Assembly (NCBI GenBank): GCA_038209965.1
Contig: JBBQXF010000125.1
Location: 1 to 13,832 of the forward strand
DNA from: JALONO01 sp038209965
GTDB taxonomy: Bacteria > Bacteroidota > Bacteroidia > Cytophagales > Thermoflexibacteraceae
Direction: 5' to 3'
Length of the DNA stretch: 13,832 bases
Below, piece by piece: positions 6,067-13,496 of the stretch (its first letter is position 1; each line of letters begins with the position of its first letter). The position numbers and the translations under genes were made by a program. The notes under the pieces are model-generated. The model saw only the letters and a program-made list of their open reading frames with translations, was not told where the DNA came from and did no database searches.

Positions 6067-6227
6067 TTACTTTTTTGGGTCAATATTTGGCGGTTTTATG
6101 ATAAAACTTTGTTGCCAGGTACTAATCGACCATACAAACGATGGCTTCGCTATTTTGACCAGCCTACTTTTTTCGCCATTCAGAAAATCCTTTTTTTCAA
6201 TAGTTGCTGGGCTAGTTCTGGGTTCAT
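6067..6227 (-). pseudogene. Frameshifted short coding fragment
   Basis: On the minus strand an ATG (complement of 6225-6227) opens MNPELAQQLLKK and then, after a run of seven A (complement of 6191-6197), reads RIF and stops at 6180-6182. If the run had eight A, the frame would continue as DFLNGEKSRLVKIAKPSF and VWSISTWQQSFIIKPPN to a TAA at 6067-6069, about 53 residues in all. The natural-looking start and the continuation after a homopolymer suggest a real frameshift or a sequencing error. The family is not recognised. It may have been the N-terminal part of, or a gene next to, the ORF at 5664-6047. The opposite strand also has a 55-codon ORF, which I consider less likely. Confidence 0.3.
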
Positions 6228-6321
6228 TTTTTAGTTGTAGCCGCCTGACCGCTACTTGCTCTTGAGGCGAACAAAGGCCAATGGATTTTCTTCACGGGTT
6301 TATCTTTTTCCGATCGACCAA

Positions 6322-6349
6322 CGGGCCAGCCAAGGACTACGCTGGCCCG
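6322..6349 (-). terminator. Hairpin at the 3' end of fbp
   Basis: CGGGCCAGC (6322-6330) and GCTGGCCCG (6341-6349) form a perfect 9-bp GC-rich stem with a 10-base loop. The stem's right arm encodes the last fbp codons, and the fbp stop codon (complement of 6337-6339) lies in the loop. On the minus strand the stem is followed by TTGG rather than a long T-run, so it could slow or stop transcription or protect the mRNA end, but it is not a classic intrinsic terminator. Confidence 0.45.
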
Positions 6350-7350
6350 GACACGTACTCCAGCACTTTGTCCACCATGCCCGCCGATCCGATGATCAGG
6401 GGGGTGCGCTGGTGCAGGTGGGTGGGCACAACGTCCAAGATCCGGCGCTGGCCATCACTGGCTTTGCCACCGGCCTGCTCGATCAGAAAAGCCAGCGCAT
6501 AGCACTCGAACAAGAGCCGGAGCTTGCCATTGGGGGCTTGCTTGGTGGCTGGGTAAAGATAAATGCCACCCTTGAGCAGGTTACGGTGAAAATCAGCTAC
6601 CAATGCGCCGGCATAACGGGCGGTGTACCGATTGTTCCGGCAATAAAGCAGGTATTGTTTGATTCCATCCGAAAAATCGTTGAAATAACCCTCATTGTAG
6701 GAAAAAATAATTCCTTCGGTTGGGCTCTGGATATTGGGATGGGAGAGGATATATTCCCCAATGGAGAAATCATAGGTAAATCCGTTGACTCCGTGCCCAG
6801 TGGTATAGACCAACATATTGGACGAACTGTAAATAATATAGCCCGCTGCTACTTGTTCGTCGCCACTTTGGAGGATGTCGGCATCGGATGGCGGCCCCCC
6901 AATGGGCGATTTGCGCCGGAACACCGAGAAAATGCTGCCAATCGTAAGGTTGACATCGATGTTGGAGGAGCCGTCAAGTGGATCTATGGCAATGACATAT
7001 TTGGCTTGGTGGTTGCCAGTATCGATCATGCTTTCTTCCTCTTCGGACAAGATCGCGCACACTTCCCCGCCCCGGGTGAGTGCGCGCACAAAGCGGATGT
7101 GAGCCACCACATCGAGTTTTTGCTGATCTTCGCCCGAGGCATTTTGGTCGCCGGCTTGCCCCTCAATACCGATCAGGCCAGAACTCATAATGGCCTTGTT
7201 GACTATTTTGGCCGCCAGCCCAATATCGCGCAGCAATTGGGAAAGTTCGCCCTTGGCGTAAGGGAAGTCATATTGTCGATTTGAGATAAAGCGATCAAGC
7301 GTGGTGCCGATAGAGGCCACCAACTTTTGGACTTCTTCGTTGTAGGGCAT
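6337..7350 (-). CDS. fbp: Class I fructose-1,6-bisphosphatase
   Basis: This hydrolyses fructose-1,6-bisphosphate to fructose-6-phosphate, the committed step of gluconeogenesis, in the cytoplasm with divalent metal. The 337-residue length is typical of the class I enzyme. The metal site is clear: SEEEE (102-106), DPLDGSSN (123-130) and the glutamate of FECYALAFLIEQAGG (Glu282). The substrate-binding stretch NRYTARYAGALVADFHR (240-256) is also conserved. The start ATG is the complement of 7348-7350; another ATG ten bases upstream is out of frame. The gene follows a conserved hypothetical gene on the same strand with an 80-base gap, so the two could be co-transcribed, but no functional link is evident. 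I saw no convincing promoter directly before fbp. Confidence 0.96.
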   Translation of the reverse strand: MPYNEEVQKLVASIGTTLDRFISNRQYDFPYAKGELSQLLRDIGLAAKIVNKAIMSSGLIGIEGQAGDQNASGEDQQKLDVVAHIRFVRALTRGGEVCAILSEEEESMIDTGNHQAKYVIAIDPLDGSSNIDVNLTIGSIFSVFRRKSPIGGPPSDADILQSGDEQVAAGYIIYSSSNMLVYTTGHGVNGFTYDFSIGEYILSHPNIQSPTEGIIFSYNEGYFNDFSDGIKQYLLYCRNNRYTARYAGALVADFHRNLLKGGIYLYPATKQAPNGKLRLLFECYALAFLIEQAGGKASDGQRRILDVVPTHLHQRTPLIIGSAGMVDKVLEYVSGPA

Positions 7351-7430
7351 GGTTGTGCATGGTTAGGGTGGTTTGGCGGTTAAAGTTCAACAAAAAGTTG
7401 GGAATTTAGCTGCCCAATCCCGAGATCTAT

Positions 7431-8198
7431 TTACAAAGGTTGTTGATTGGCCAAGTTGGCTACCAATTCTTCCAATTTGCCAAGGACATTGTTTCGGGCT
7501 GAGGGACTTTTGGCTGATACTCCACCTTCATACCACTGACCCGGCGCAGTCGATACAAAAAAGCCACGTTGTTTGGGAGGGTTCACCAAGGCAAGTTCTG
7601 GATCAAGATCGAGGGTAAACGTCAGTTTGATCACTTCTTTGCAAGTGGCCCACGGCAAATGGACGGGTACTTGTTTTGTTTGGATCAATTGGCCTTCGCG
7701 CTCGGCAAAGGAAATCTCGATCCGGGAGAGTTGCGGCTCGGCTGAGCGCTGGACGCAGAACTGGAGGTGGAGCGGGGCCTCTTGTTTGGCCGATTCCAAC
7801 AGGGCTTGGGCCAACTCTTGTAGCAGGTATTCCCATTCTGGTTGGTTGCCCGGGCGGATCTCGGCGATGCTGCCATCCGCGCTGGTCAGGTTCAAGATCA
7901 GGTCGTGTGTCCCCAGTTTGGGTTGCTTGGCGGCCTTGGTTCGGGTGAGGAGGCGAAGCACTTCATTTTGCCAAACGGCGGGCACTTGGCCCTTGCATTG
8001 CCGATCATCGTCCGGGGTGAAGCCTTCCTCCTCGATCTCATCCTCGGTCAAGTCTTCCCGGTCAGTGTAATGGATCGAGTACTCGAGTTCAAATGGCCCG
8101 TTTAAATTGCCGTGCAAGCTGTAAACATGGCTAAATGGGGCTGGGATGTCTTCTTGGGTGGCAAATTTGGCCGCAAAATATTGATAATCAATGTTCAT
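7431..8198 (-). CDS. Conserved hypothetical protein, soluble
   Basis: A soluble protein of 255 residues with no signal peptide, membrane segment or motif I recognise. The N-terminal half has a short acidic cluster (about residues 47-66, rich in D and E), followed by regularly spaced hydrophobic and charged positions as in a globular alpha/beta protein. A strand-like segment THDLILNLTSADGSIAEIRP follows, then a leucine-rich helix YLLQELAQALLES. I chose the ATG at the complement of 8196-8198 (MNIDYQYFAAKF): the frame is open 25 codons further up, but that would place the start at the promoter's -33 element. Its promoter is the best match on this strand and lies back to back with the promoter of the exported TPR gene. 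Confidence 0.75.
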   Translation of the reverse strand: MNIDYQYFAAKFATQEDIPAPFSHVYSLHGNLNGPFELEYSIHYTDREDLTEDEIEEEGFTPDDDRQCKGQVPAVWQNEVLRLLTRTKAAKQPKLGTHDLILNLTSADGSIAEIRPGNQPEWEYLLQELAQALLESAKQEAPLHLQFCVQRSAEPQLSRIEISFAEREGQLIQTKQVPVHLPWATCKEVIKLTFTLDLDPELALVNPPKQRGFFVSTAPGQWYEGGVSAKSPSARNNVLGKLEELVANLANQQPL

Positions 8199-8241
8199 AT
8201 TTTTAGATGCCCAAGGCAACAGACCGGTCCTGGGTGGGCGA

Positions 8242-8273
8242 CAAAAGTAACCCATTTTTTGGTTGGGAGTCAA
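8242..8273 (-). promoter_or_regulatory. Promoter for the hypothetical gene ending at 7431
   Basis: On the minus strand TACTTTTG (complement of 8242-8249) is a perfect TAnnTTTG -7 box. A TTG (complement of 8271-8273) lies 21 bases upstream, slightly longer than the usual spacing. Transcription would begin near 8236, giving a leader of about 37 nt before the ATG at 8198. Confidence 0.5.
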
Positions 8274-8287
8274 GTGTCGGGGCGCAT

Positions 8288-8331
8288 TTGTGCATTTGCC
8301 AGAAAACTCTTAATTTACCGACGGTAATTAA
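8288..8331 (+). promoter_or_regulatory. Promoter with overlapping operator-like palindrome
   Basis: TTG (8288-8290) and TAATTTAC (8311-8318) are 20 bases apart, a fair match to the Bacteroidota promoter. Overlapping the -7 box is an inverted repeat: TACCG (8316-8320), A, CGGTA (8322-8326), extended by TTAAT (8310-8314) with ATTAA (8327-8331) and one bulged T. It is followed by a T-rich run up to the ATG at 8344. The layout suits repressor binding at the promoter or an early hairpin in the leader. Confidence 0.45.
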
Positions 8332-8343
8332 TATTTTTTTAAC

Positions 8344-9306
8344 ATGAAACGTTGTTTGCTCGGTAAGCGATTGGGTTGGCCAAATCGGTTCGGTGCGCTG
8401 ATCTTGTTCTGGGCAATGGCGGGGCCGCTTTTTGGCCAGTCACCAATTCGCGGCGACGAGATCCCGGCCAATTTGGCGAGCCAGTTGCCCTACGCAAATT
8501 TTGTGAAAGGCAAATCGATCAAGGCCCAGAAGACACTCCGAATGCCCCAGTCGCCCTACCTCATCATCTACGTGGCCACCGGGCGCACTGCCGAGCCAGA
8601 AATGTGGTCGGGTGATCCGGCCGATGGGATCAGTGCCCGCCTGTTTGTGTACAATGTTTTTGGCCGGGTCATTGAACCCCAGCAAACCAATGAGGTGAAC
8701 CGACAATTGGGCGCGGACAAACATTATGAACCAGAGTTTTGCGGTGGGCTGGGCTCTTTGGCCCCCGCCGATTTCAAACTCGAGGGCAATAAAATCACTT
8801 TGGCCCAATTTTATGCCCCGGGAACAGCCCGCGACAATTGCCAATGGGAACTGGTGGTGGCCAATGGCAGGGTGGGGGCCCAAAAAAAGGGGGCCGGAGA
8901 CTCGGGCCTCGCAGCGGCCGTGGCTAAGGAGCGGGCCCAGCTCAACCAACAAGCGGTCAAGTTGTACCAAAGCCAGCAGTTCAATGAGGCGATTTACCGA
9001 TGGGAAGAGTTGTACGGGTATTGGCTCAATGGCCCTTACGCTAGGGCGGGCCCGTATGATGAAATATTAAATAATTTGGGGTTTGCCTACCATCGGTTAA
9101 AGCTATACCGCGAAGCCGAAAAGATACTGCTGCAATGCAAACAAAGCTACCCTGCCCGTAAAATCGTCTATTTGAACTTGGCCGACCTTTATCGGGATGT
9201 CAGAAACAAGCCATTGGCATCGGCTTATTATCGGCGGTTTATTGCATTCAGTCCCTATGGGCCGCAGCGAAGCTATGCCGAGGGAGAGCTGAAAAAGTTG
9301 CAATAA
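8344..9306 (+). CDS. Exported protein with C-terminal tetratricopeptide repeats
   Basis: A 320-residue secreted or periplasmic protein. A signal peptide is clear: basic MKRCLLGKR, hydrophobic FGALILFWAMAG (about 16-27) and a probable cut near PLFGQ-SP (28-34). The central part (about 40-180) contains PYLIIYVATGRTAEPEMWSG and an FCGGLGSL segment (132-139), with no family I recognise. The C-terminal third (about 195-318) has alternating helices of the TPR type: QAVKLYQSQQFNEAIYRWEE, then NNLGFAYHRLKLYREAEKIL, then VYLNLADLYRDVRNKPLASA. TPRs usually bind protein partners. The start ATG follows a T-rich leader. It is transcribed alone and divergently from the hypothetical gene ending at 7431. No function can be named. 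Confidence 0.85.
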   Translation: MKRCLLGKRLGWPNRFGALILFWAMAGPLFGQSPIRGDEIPANLASQLPYANFVKGKSIKAQKTLRMPQSPYLIIYVATGRTAEPEMWSGDPADGISARLFVYNVFGRVIEPQQTNEVNRQLGADKHYEPEFCGGLGSLAPADFKLEGNKITLAQFYAPGTARDNCQWELVVANGRVGAQKKGAGDSGLAAAVAKERAQLNQQAVKLYQSQQFNEAIYRWEELYGYWLNGPYARAGPYDEILNNLGFAYHRLKLYREAEKILLQCKQSYPARKIVYLNLADLYRDVRNKPLASAYYRRFIAFSPYGPQRSYAEGELKKLQ

Positions 9307-9345
9307 GCCGCCGCCGGGCAAAAGTATCATGCTGGATCGGCCAAG

Positions 9346-9600
9346 TCGTTTGAAACGAACGTATCTTTGTCTTTGCTTAAAAATCAGTGCACATCCCACT
9401 CGACCATTGGAAATGGGTGAGCTCAGGTTTTGGCAGGGTGTGCAATCCTGTTCCCGGCCCAAAATCAGCGGGAGTGGGCCAAAATTGGGCCAAGTCGAGG
9501 CTGAAAAAGCGGGGAGCAAATGATTGGGCTGCGCAACATTCGGTTTCGCCCAGTTAATCTGGTGTAAAATTATTGTCGTTTACAAAAAATAACTGTTGAT
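9346..9600 (+). promoter_or_regulatory. Palindrome, -7 box and possible structured leader before the CvfB-like gene
   Basis: The gap 9307-9600 has no convincing gene. It holds a perfect 13-base palindrome TCGTTTGAAACGA (9346-9358), followed three bases later by TATCTTTG (9362-9369), an exact TAnnTTTG -7 box without a TTG at the proper distance. A transcript from here would carry about 225 nt before the ATG at 9601. That stretch can fold locally: GGCCCAA (9456-9462) can pair either with TGGGCC (9475-9480, six bases) or with TTGGGCC (9485-9491, seven bases), and a near-perfect stem of about 10 bp is possible around the ATTGGAAAT at 9403-9411. It could be a regulated leader or a small RNA; both are inference. 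Confidence 0.35.
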
Positions 9601-10479
9601 ATGATTGATGAATCGATGACCCGCCGCCCGGCCCAACTTAAAATGGGGCGATTTAACCGGCTGAGCGTAGTCAAAGAATTGCATTTTGGCATGTACTTGG
9701 ACTCATCAGAAGGTGAAATATTGTTGCCAACCAAATACATACCCAAGGATACCAAAGTGGGCGACGTGGTCGACGTTTTCATCTACACCGATTCCGAGGA
9801 TCGGATCATTGCCACCAATCTCATGCCCTTGGCCCAAGTCGGCGAATTTGCTTGCCTAACCGTGAAACACGTCACGGATTTTGGGGCTTTTATGGATTGG
9901 GGGCTGGAAAAAGATTTGTTCGTACCCTTAAAAGAACAGCACCGCCGGATGGAAGAGGGCCGTACCTACGTGGTTTATGTGGCCGTTGACCGCCAGACCA
10001 ACCGCGTGATCGGGATTGGCAAGATTGCCCCATTTTTGGACAAGGACTATCCGGATTTGCAAGAAGGCGACAAAGTGGAACTGATGGCTTATGAGATGAC
10101 CAGCTTGGGCGTGATGTGCATCGTCAACAATCAATACGCTGGGATCATCTACCACAATGAAATTTTCCGTCGGGTTCAATTGGGCAATCGTTTTGCGGGC
10201 TATATTAAGAAAATCAGAGAAGACAACAAAATTGATCTGTCGCTCCGGCCCGCTGGTTTTGAGGGGATCAAGCCCCAAGCCGAAACCATAGTGAGCAAAC
10301 TGCGTGCGCATGACGGTTTTTTGCCCTATAATGATGAAGCTTCGCCCGAAGACATCTACGCGTTTTTCCAAATGAGCAAGAAAAGTTACAAAGCATTGAT
10401 TGGCAACCTGTTCAGGGCTGGCCGGATCCGCATTGCCGAAGACGGCATCCATCTGTTGGACACGGACGAAGGGGACTAA
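9601..10479 (+). CDS. CvfB-like S1 RNA-binding protein
   Basis: A cytoplasmic RNA-binding protein of the CvfB/YitL group, 292 residues from the first ATG, close to family length. Three S1-type beta-barrel modules can be followed: one opening with LSVVKELHFGMYLDSSEGEI (21-40), a second with VKHVTDFGAFMDWGLEKDLF (88-107), where DFGAF is a classic S1 motif, and a third around KVELMAYEMTSLGVMCIVNN (158-177). A winged-helix domain ends the chain (about 235-288, with SPEDIYAFFQMSKKSYKALI). Family members influence virulence or gene expression post-transcriptionally in Firmicutes; the role in Bacteroidota is not established. The true start may be the ATG at 9643 (MGRFNRLSVVKE), which matches the family opening better. 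ilvA follows after 82 bases. Confidence 0.87.
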   Translation: MIDESMTRRPAQLKMGRFNRLSVVKELHFGMYLDSSEGEILLPTKYIPKDTKVGDVVDVFIYTDSEDRIIATNLMPLAQVGEFACLTVKHVTDFGAFMDWGLEKDLFVPLKEQHRRMEEGRTYVVYVAVDRQTNRVIGIGKIAPFLDKDYPDLQEGDKVELMAYEMTSLGVMCIVNNQYAGIIYHNEIFRRVQLGNRFAGYIKKIREDNKIDLSLRPAGFEGIKPQAETIVSKLRAHDGFLPYNDEASPEDIYAFFQMSKKSYKALIGNLFRAGRIRIAEDGIHLLDTDEGD

Positions 10480-10561
10480 GCAATAAGGAGTTGGTAAAAA
10501 TTGTCAAATTTCTATGGCCCAGTTTTTGGTCAAATTACTTTAGCTCACTTTATTTTTAATT

Positions 10562-11827
10562 ATGGTCAGTACCATCGCTTCAGCACTCCGTCCAGCCGCT
10601 CGGATCATCAACGCTGACAAGCATCTCCGCAACATTGTCACCCAGACTCCACTGATGTACAATGCCAATCTTTCGGAGAAATATTCGGCCAATATTTGGC
10701 TCAAACGAGAAGATTTACAGGTCGTGCGCTCATACAAAATTCGGGGGGCGTACAATAAAATCCACAGCCTCAGCCGGGAAGAACTCGATCGTGGGGTAGT
10801 GTGCGCAAGTGCGGGTAACCACGCTCAGGGCGTGGCTTTTTCGTGCAAGCTGATGAAAATCAAGGGCACTATTTTTATGCCCACACCAACTCCACAACAA
10901 AAGGTGAAGCAGGTCAAGTTTTTTGGCCGTGAGTATGTCGATATTATATCAGTGGGGGATACCTTTGATGATGCCTACAATGAGGCCATCAAGTTTTGTC
11001 AAGCCACCAACAGTGTTTTTGTTCATCCGTTCGATGACGAGAAAGTGATCGAGGGCCAAGGCACAGTTGGCGTAGAAATTTTGGAAGATGCGCAGGAAAA
11101 CATTGATTTTCTGTTCATCCCCATTGGTGGGGGTGGCCTGATTGCAGGAGTGGGGAGTTATTTCCGCCAACTCAGCCCCGGCACCAAGCTCATCGGGGTG
11201 GAACCACTGGGTGCGCCCGCCATGCGGGAAGCGTTGTTGCAGGGCAAAGTGGTGACCTTGGATAAAATTGACAAGTTCGTAGATGGGGCCGCCGTACAGC
11301 GAGTGGGCAAACTCACTTTTGAAATTTGTCGCGAACTGATCGATGACGTCACTCTGGTGCCCGAGGGCAAAGTGTGTACCACTATTTTGCAGCTTTATAA
11401 TGAGGATGCTATCGTGGTGGAACCTGCCGGAGCCTTGTCCATTGCTGCGCTCGATTTCCACCGCCAAGAGATCCGGGGCAAGAATGTGGTCTGCATAGTG
11501 AGTGGCAGCAACAATGACATTACCCGAATGGAGGAGATGAAAGAGCGTTCCTTGCTTTATGAAGGCTTGAAACACTATTTTATTGTCAATTTTCCGCAGC
11601 GCCCGGGCGCATTGCGCGAGTTTGTGGTCAATGTGCTTGGCCAGAACGATAATATTGTCCATTTTGAATACACCAAAAAGAACAACCGCGACAAAGGCCC
11701 AGCCCTGATCGGAGTGGAAGTAAATTCCCCCGAGGATTACGAACACTTGATCCATCGGATGGATGCGGCCAATTTCGTTTACGAACTGGTGAACAACCGG
11801 CCTGATTTGTTCACGATCCTGATTTGA
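10562..11827 (+). CDS. ilvA: Threonine ammonia-lyase (threonine dehydratase), biosynthetic
   Basis: This PLP enzyme deaminates threonine to 2-oxobutyrate, the first step towards isoleucine. The 421-residue length fits the shorter biosynthetic form with one C-terminal ACT-like regulatory domain. Visible features are the PLP lysine in SYKIRGAY (Lys59), the ASAGNHAQGVA loop (82-92), the glycine-rich phosphate-binding loop IGGGGLIAGV (188-197), and SGSNND (314-319) near the end of the catalytic domain. The ACT-like domain starts around HYFIVNFPQRPGALREFV (338-355) and would allow feedback control by isoleucine. The usual leucine/valine/isoleucine partner genes (ilvB, ilvC, ilvD, leu) are not adjacent here. 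I saw no leader peptide or attenuator in the 82 bases upstream. No terminator lies directly after it, so transcripts may run on to the stop behind the tRNA. Confidence 0.96.
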   Translation: MVSTIASALRPAARIINADKHLRNIVTQTPLMYNANLSEKYSANIWLKREDLQVVRSYKIRGAYNKIHSLSREELDRGVVCASAGNHAQGVAFSCKLMKIKGTIFMPTPTPQQKVKQVKFFGREYVDIISVGDTFDDAYNEAIKFCQATNSVFVHPFDDEKVIEGQGTVGVEILEDAQENIDFLFIPIGGGGLIAGVGSYFRQLSPGTKLIGVEPLGAPAMREALLQGKVVTLDKIDKFVDGAAVQRVGKLTFEICRELIDDVTLVPEGKVCTTILQLYNEDAIVVEPAGALSIAALDFHRQEIRGKNVVCIVSGSNNDITRMEEMKERSLLYEGLKHYFIVNFPQRPGALREFVVNVLGQNDNIVHFEYTKKNNRDKGPALIGVEVNSPEDYEHLIHRMDAANFVYELVNNRPDLFTILI

Positions 11828-11892
11828 TAGCTTGGGAAGAAACTTGGCCAATCGGCTGTTGGGGTATTTTGAAAAATATTTCGGGCAAAGTA

Positions 11893-11922
11893 TTGCAAAC
11901 TTAAAATCATTTCCCATTTTTG
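11893..11922 (+). promoter_or_regulatory. Promoter for tRNA-Leu
   Basis: TTG (11893-11895), then exactly 19 bases, then CATTTTTG (11915-11922), seven of eight matches to TAnnTTTG. Transcription would start near 11929, a few bases before the mature tRNA 5' end. Position and spacing agree with each other, so this is the best promoter call in the window. Confidence 0.6.
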
Positions 11923-11935
11923 CACTCCAAGATAG

Positions 11936-12018
11936 GCCCAGGTGGCGAAACTGGTAGACGCACCGTCTTCAGGTGGCGGCGCCGTAATGGTGTGGAGGTT
12001 CGAATCCTCTCCTGGGCA
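11936..12018 (+). tRNA. tRNA-Leu (anticodon CAG)
   Basis: The cloverleaf folds well. The acceptor stem is GCCCAGG (11936-11942) with CCTGGGC (12011-12017) and discriminator A at 12018. The D arm has GCG and CGC around AAACTGGTAGA. The anticodon stem is CCGTC with GGCGG, enclosing loop TTCAGGT, so the anticodon is C11970-A-G11972, reading CUG leucine codons. A long variable arm, as required for leucine tRNAs, follows (11980-11993). The T arm is GGAGG, TTCGAAT, CCTCT. No CCA end is encoded, so it must be added enzymatically. No integrase or duplicated tRNA end is nearby. Confidence 0.97.
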
Positions 12019-12023
12019 CTACC

Positions 12024-12058
12024 AAACCCCAACTTGTGAATAACAGGTTGGGGTTTTT
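12024..12058 (+). terminator. Intrinsic terminator after tRNA-Leu
   Basis: A stem of 13 pairs (12024-12036 with 12044-12056, one G-U pair) around a 7-base loop is followed by a T-run (12054-12058). The arms AAACCCCAAC and GTTGGGGTTT match the terminator at 2938-2973. It starts five bases after the tRNA and can end both tRNA and ilvA read-through transcripts. Confidence 0.88.
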
Positions 12059-12148
12059 ATTTATCCGATCCAAGTTTCTAGTCGTCCTTAATTGGGGAAT
12101 TGCGAACGATCATACCAAATTACCAGTGCCAATTATTTTGGGTATTGC

Positions 12149-13390
12149 ATGGAGCAAGTCATCGTAGTCTTCGATATTGGAAAAACCAATAAAAAGGTTT
12201 GCCTGTTCAACCGGCAGTACCAGTTGGTGCACGAAACCGTAGCCCAGTTGCCCGAAACCAGGGACGAGGCGGGCGATCCCGGTGAAGATTTGCCCCGGCT
12301 GACCGAATGGGTGCTCGCGCGTTGGCGGGAAGTGTTGAGCCAGCTCAAGTTTGAGGTGATCGCCGTCAATTTTTCCACTTATGGGGCTTCATTGGTGCTG
12401 CTGGGCAAAGCGGGCCTGCCCGTTGCCCCGCTCTACAATTACCTAAAACCATATCCAAAATATTTGCAGGATCAATTTTATACCCTGTACGGTGGCGAGG
12501 CGGAGTTTTCCCGGTGTGCGGCCTCGCCAGTTTTGGGCAGCCTCAATTCGGGGATGCAGCTTTACCGGGTCAAATACGAGCAGCCCGATCTATTTGGCCA
12601 AATAGCCTGGGCCCTGCATTTGCCCCAATATTTTTGTTACCTGTTTTCGGGCCAATGTTTTTCCGACTGCACTAGCCTCGGTTGCCACACCAACCTTTGG
12701 GATTTTGACCAGAACCAATACCATCGCTGGGTGGCTGCTGAATCGATACTGGACAAATTGGCCCCGATCCGAAGCGCGCGCCCGGCCCTGAGCTGCCGCG
12801 AGCCCGCAATCCAAGTGGGGATCGGCCTGCACGATAGTTCTGCGGCCCTCATTCCCTACCAAATCTCAAGCAATGAACCCTTTGTGCTGATTTCGACGGG
12901 TACTTGGTGCATTTCGCTCAACCCATTCAACCATGACCCGCTCACGGCCCATGAGTTGCTAAACGATTGCCTGTGCTACCTGAGCTACGAGGGCAAGCCG
13001 GTCAAATCGGCCCGCCTGTTTGCCGGGGCCGAGCACGAGGAACGCACCAAACAGATTGCTGACCGGTTTGGGATCTCCCCCCATTTTTACCATTCCCTCA
13101 CGTATGAAATTGCGTTGGACAAACAGGCCGCTGAGCAAGCATCGCCCGAAAAAGTGTATTTCTGCTTTATGCAGTCGCTGGTGGACAGACAGATAATATC
13201 TACCCGGTTGGTGCTCACCGACCGAACGCCCGTCAAGCAGATTTTTGTGGATGGCGGTTTTGCCAAAAATGAGATTTATTTGACCTTGCTGGCCCAAGCT
13301 TTCCCCGACCTGCGGGTTTTGGCCGCCGGAGTTGGGCAAGCCAGTGCCTTGGGGGCGGCTTTGGCCATGCCGGTCAATTGGAATAGGTGA
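12149..13390 (+). CDS. FGGY-family carbohydrate kinase
   Basis: A cytoplasmic sugar kinase of 413 residues with the two-domain actin-like ATPase fold. The N-terminal phosphate loop is FDIGKTNKK (8-16), a variant of the usual D-x-G-T form. The probable catalytic base is Asp229 in GIGLHDSSAALIPY (224-237). ATP-site segments are STGTW (249-253) and VDGGFAKN (367-374). The GCHTNLWDFD segment (178-187) is shared with a Bacteroidota group often annotated as rhamnulokinase- or fuculokinase-like, so a deoxysugar substrate is possible but not shown. I chose the ATG at 12149 because the fold begins at once (EQVIVVFDIGKT); an upstream ATG at 12092 would add 19 residues without family character. No isomerase or aldolase partner is adjacent, so the pathway cannot be assigned from context. 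Confidence 0.9.
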   Translation: MEQVIVVFDIGKTNKKVCLFNRQYQLVHETVAQLPETRDEAGDPGEDLPRLTEWVLARWREVLSQLKFEVIAVNFSTYGASLVLLGKAGLPVAPLYNYLKPYPKYLQDQFYTLYGGEAEFSRCAASPVLGSLNSGMQLYRVKYEQPDLFGQIAWALHLPQYFCYLFSGQCFSDCTSLGCHTNLWDFDQNQYHRWVAAESILDKLAPIRSARPALSCREPAIQVGIGLHDSSAALIPYQISSNEPFVLISTGTWCISLNPFNHDPLTAHELLNDCLCYLSYEGKPVKSARLFAGAEHEERTKQIADRFGISPHFYHSLTYEIALDKQAAEQASPEKVYFCFMQSLVDRQIISTRLVLTDRTPVKQIFVDGGFAKNEIYLTLLAQAFPDLRVLAAGVGQASALGAALAMPVNWNR

Positions 13391-13466
13391 TGGATCCCCA
13401 TTTGATTTTTCTTTCTTGATCGGGGTTCTGGTCAACGGGGCAGTTTTCTGGGAACATAAAATGGTG

Positions 13467-13474
13467 TACCTTTA
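13467..13474 (+). promoter_or_regulatory. Candidate -7 box for the Uma2 gene
   Basis: TACCTTTA matches TAnnTTTG at seven of eight positions and ends 22 bases before the ATG at 13497. The -33 triplet 19 bases upstream is TTT rather than TTG. No clear terminator is visible after the kinase stop at 13390. Confidence 0.35.
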
Positions 13475-13496
13475 CGATTGAACCGTTGAATGACAC

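Noticed and set aside
6098..6265. Plus-strand 55-codon ORF with a hydrophobic, lipobox-like segment (GSFFSC)
   Set aside because: The hydrophobicity comes from T-runs that are A-runs on the other strand, where a more natural start and protein-like sequence are seen; no good promoter or conserved feature supports it.
6256..7284. 342-residue plus-strand ORF over fbp
   Set aside because: It is the antisense shadow of fructose-1,6-bisphosphatase, whose catalytic motifs are complete on the minus strand.
9329..9523. 64-residue plus-strand ORF
   Set aside because: Composition is cysteine-, arginine- and serine-rich without family character, and the -7 box lies inside it, downstream of its start.
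10949..11917. 322-residue minus-strand ORF over ilvA
   Set aside because: Antisense shadow of ilvA, which has all PLP-site motifs.
11936..12018. tRNA-Leu as an integration site
   Set aside because: No integrase, no repeated tRNA 3' end and no foreign-looking block follows it.
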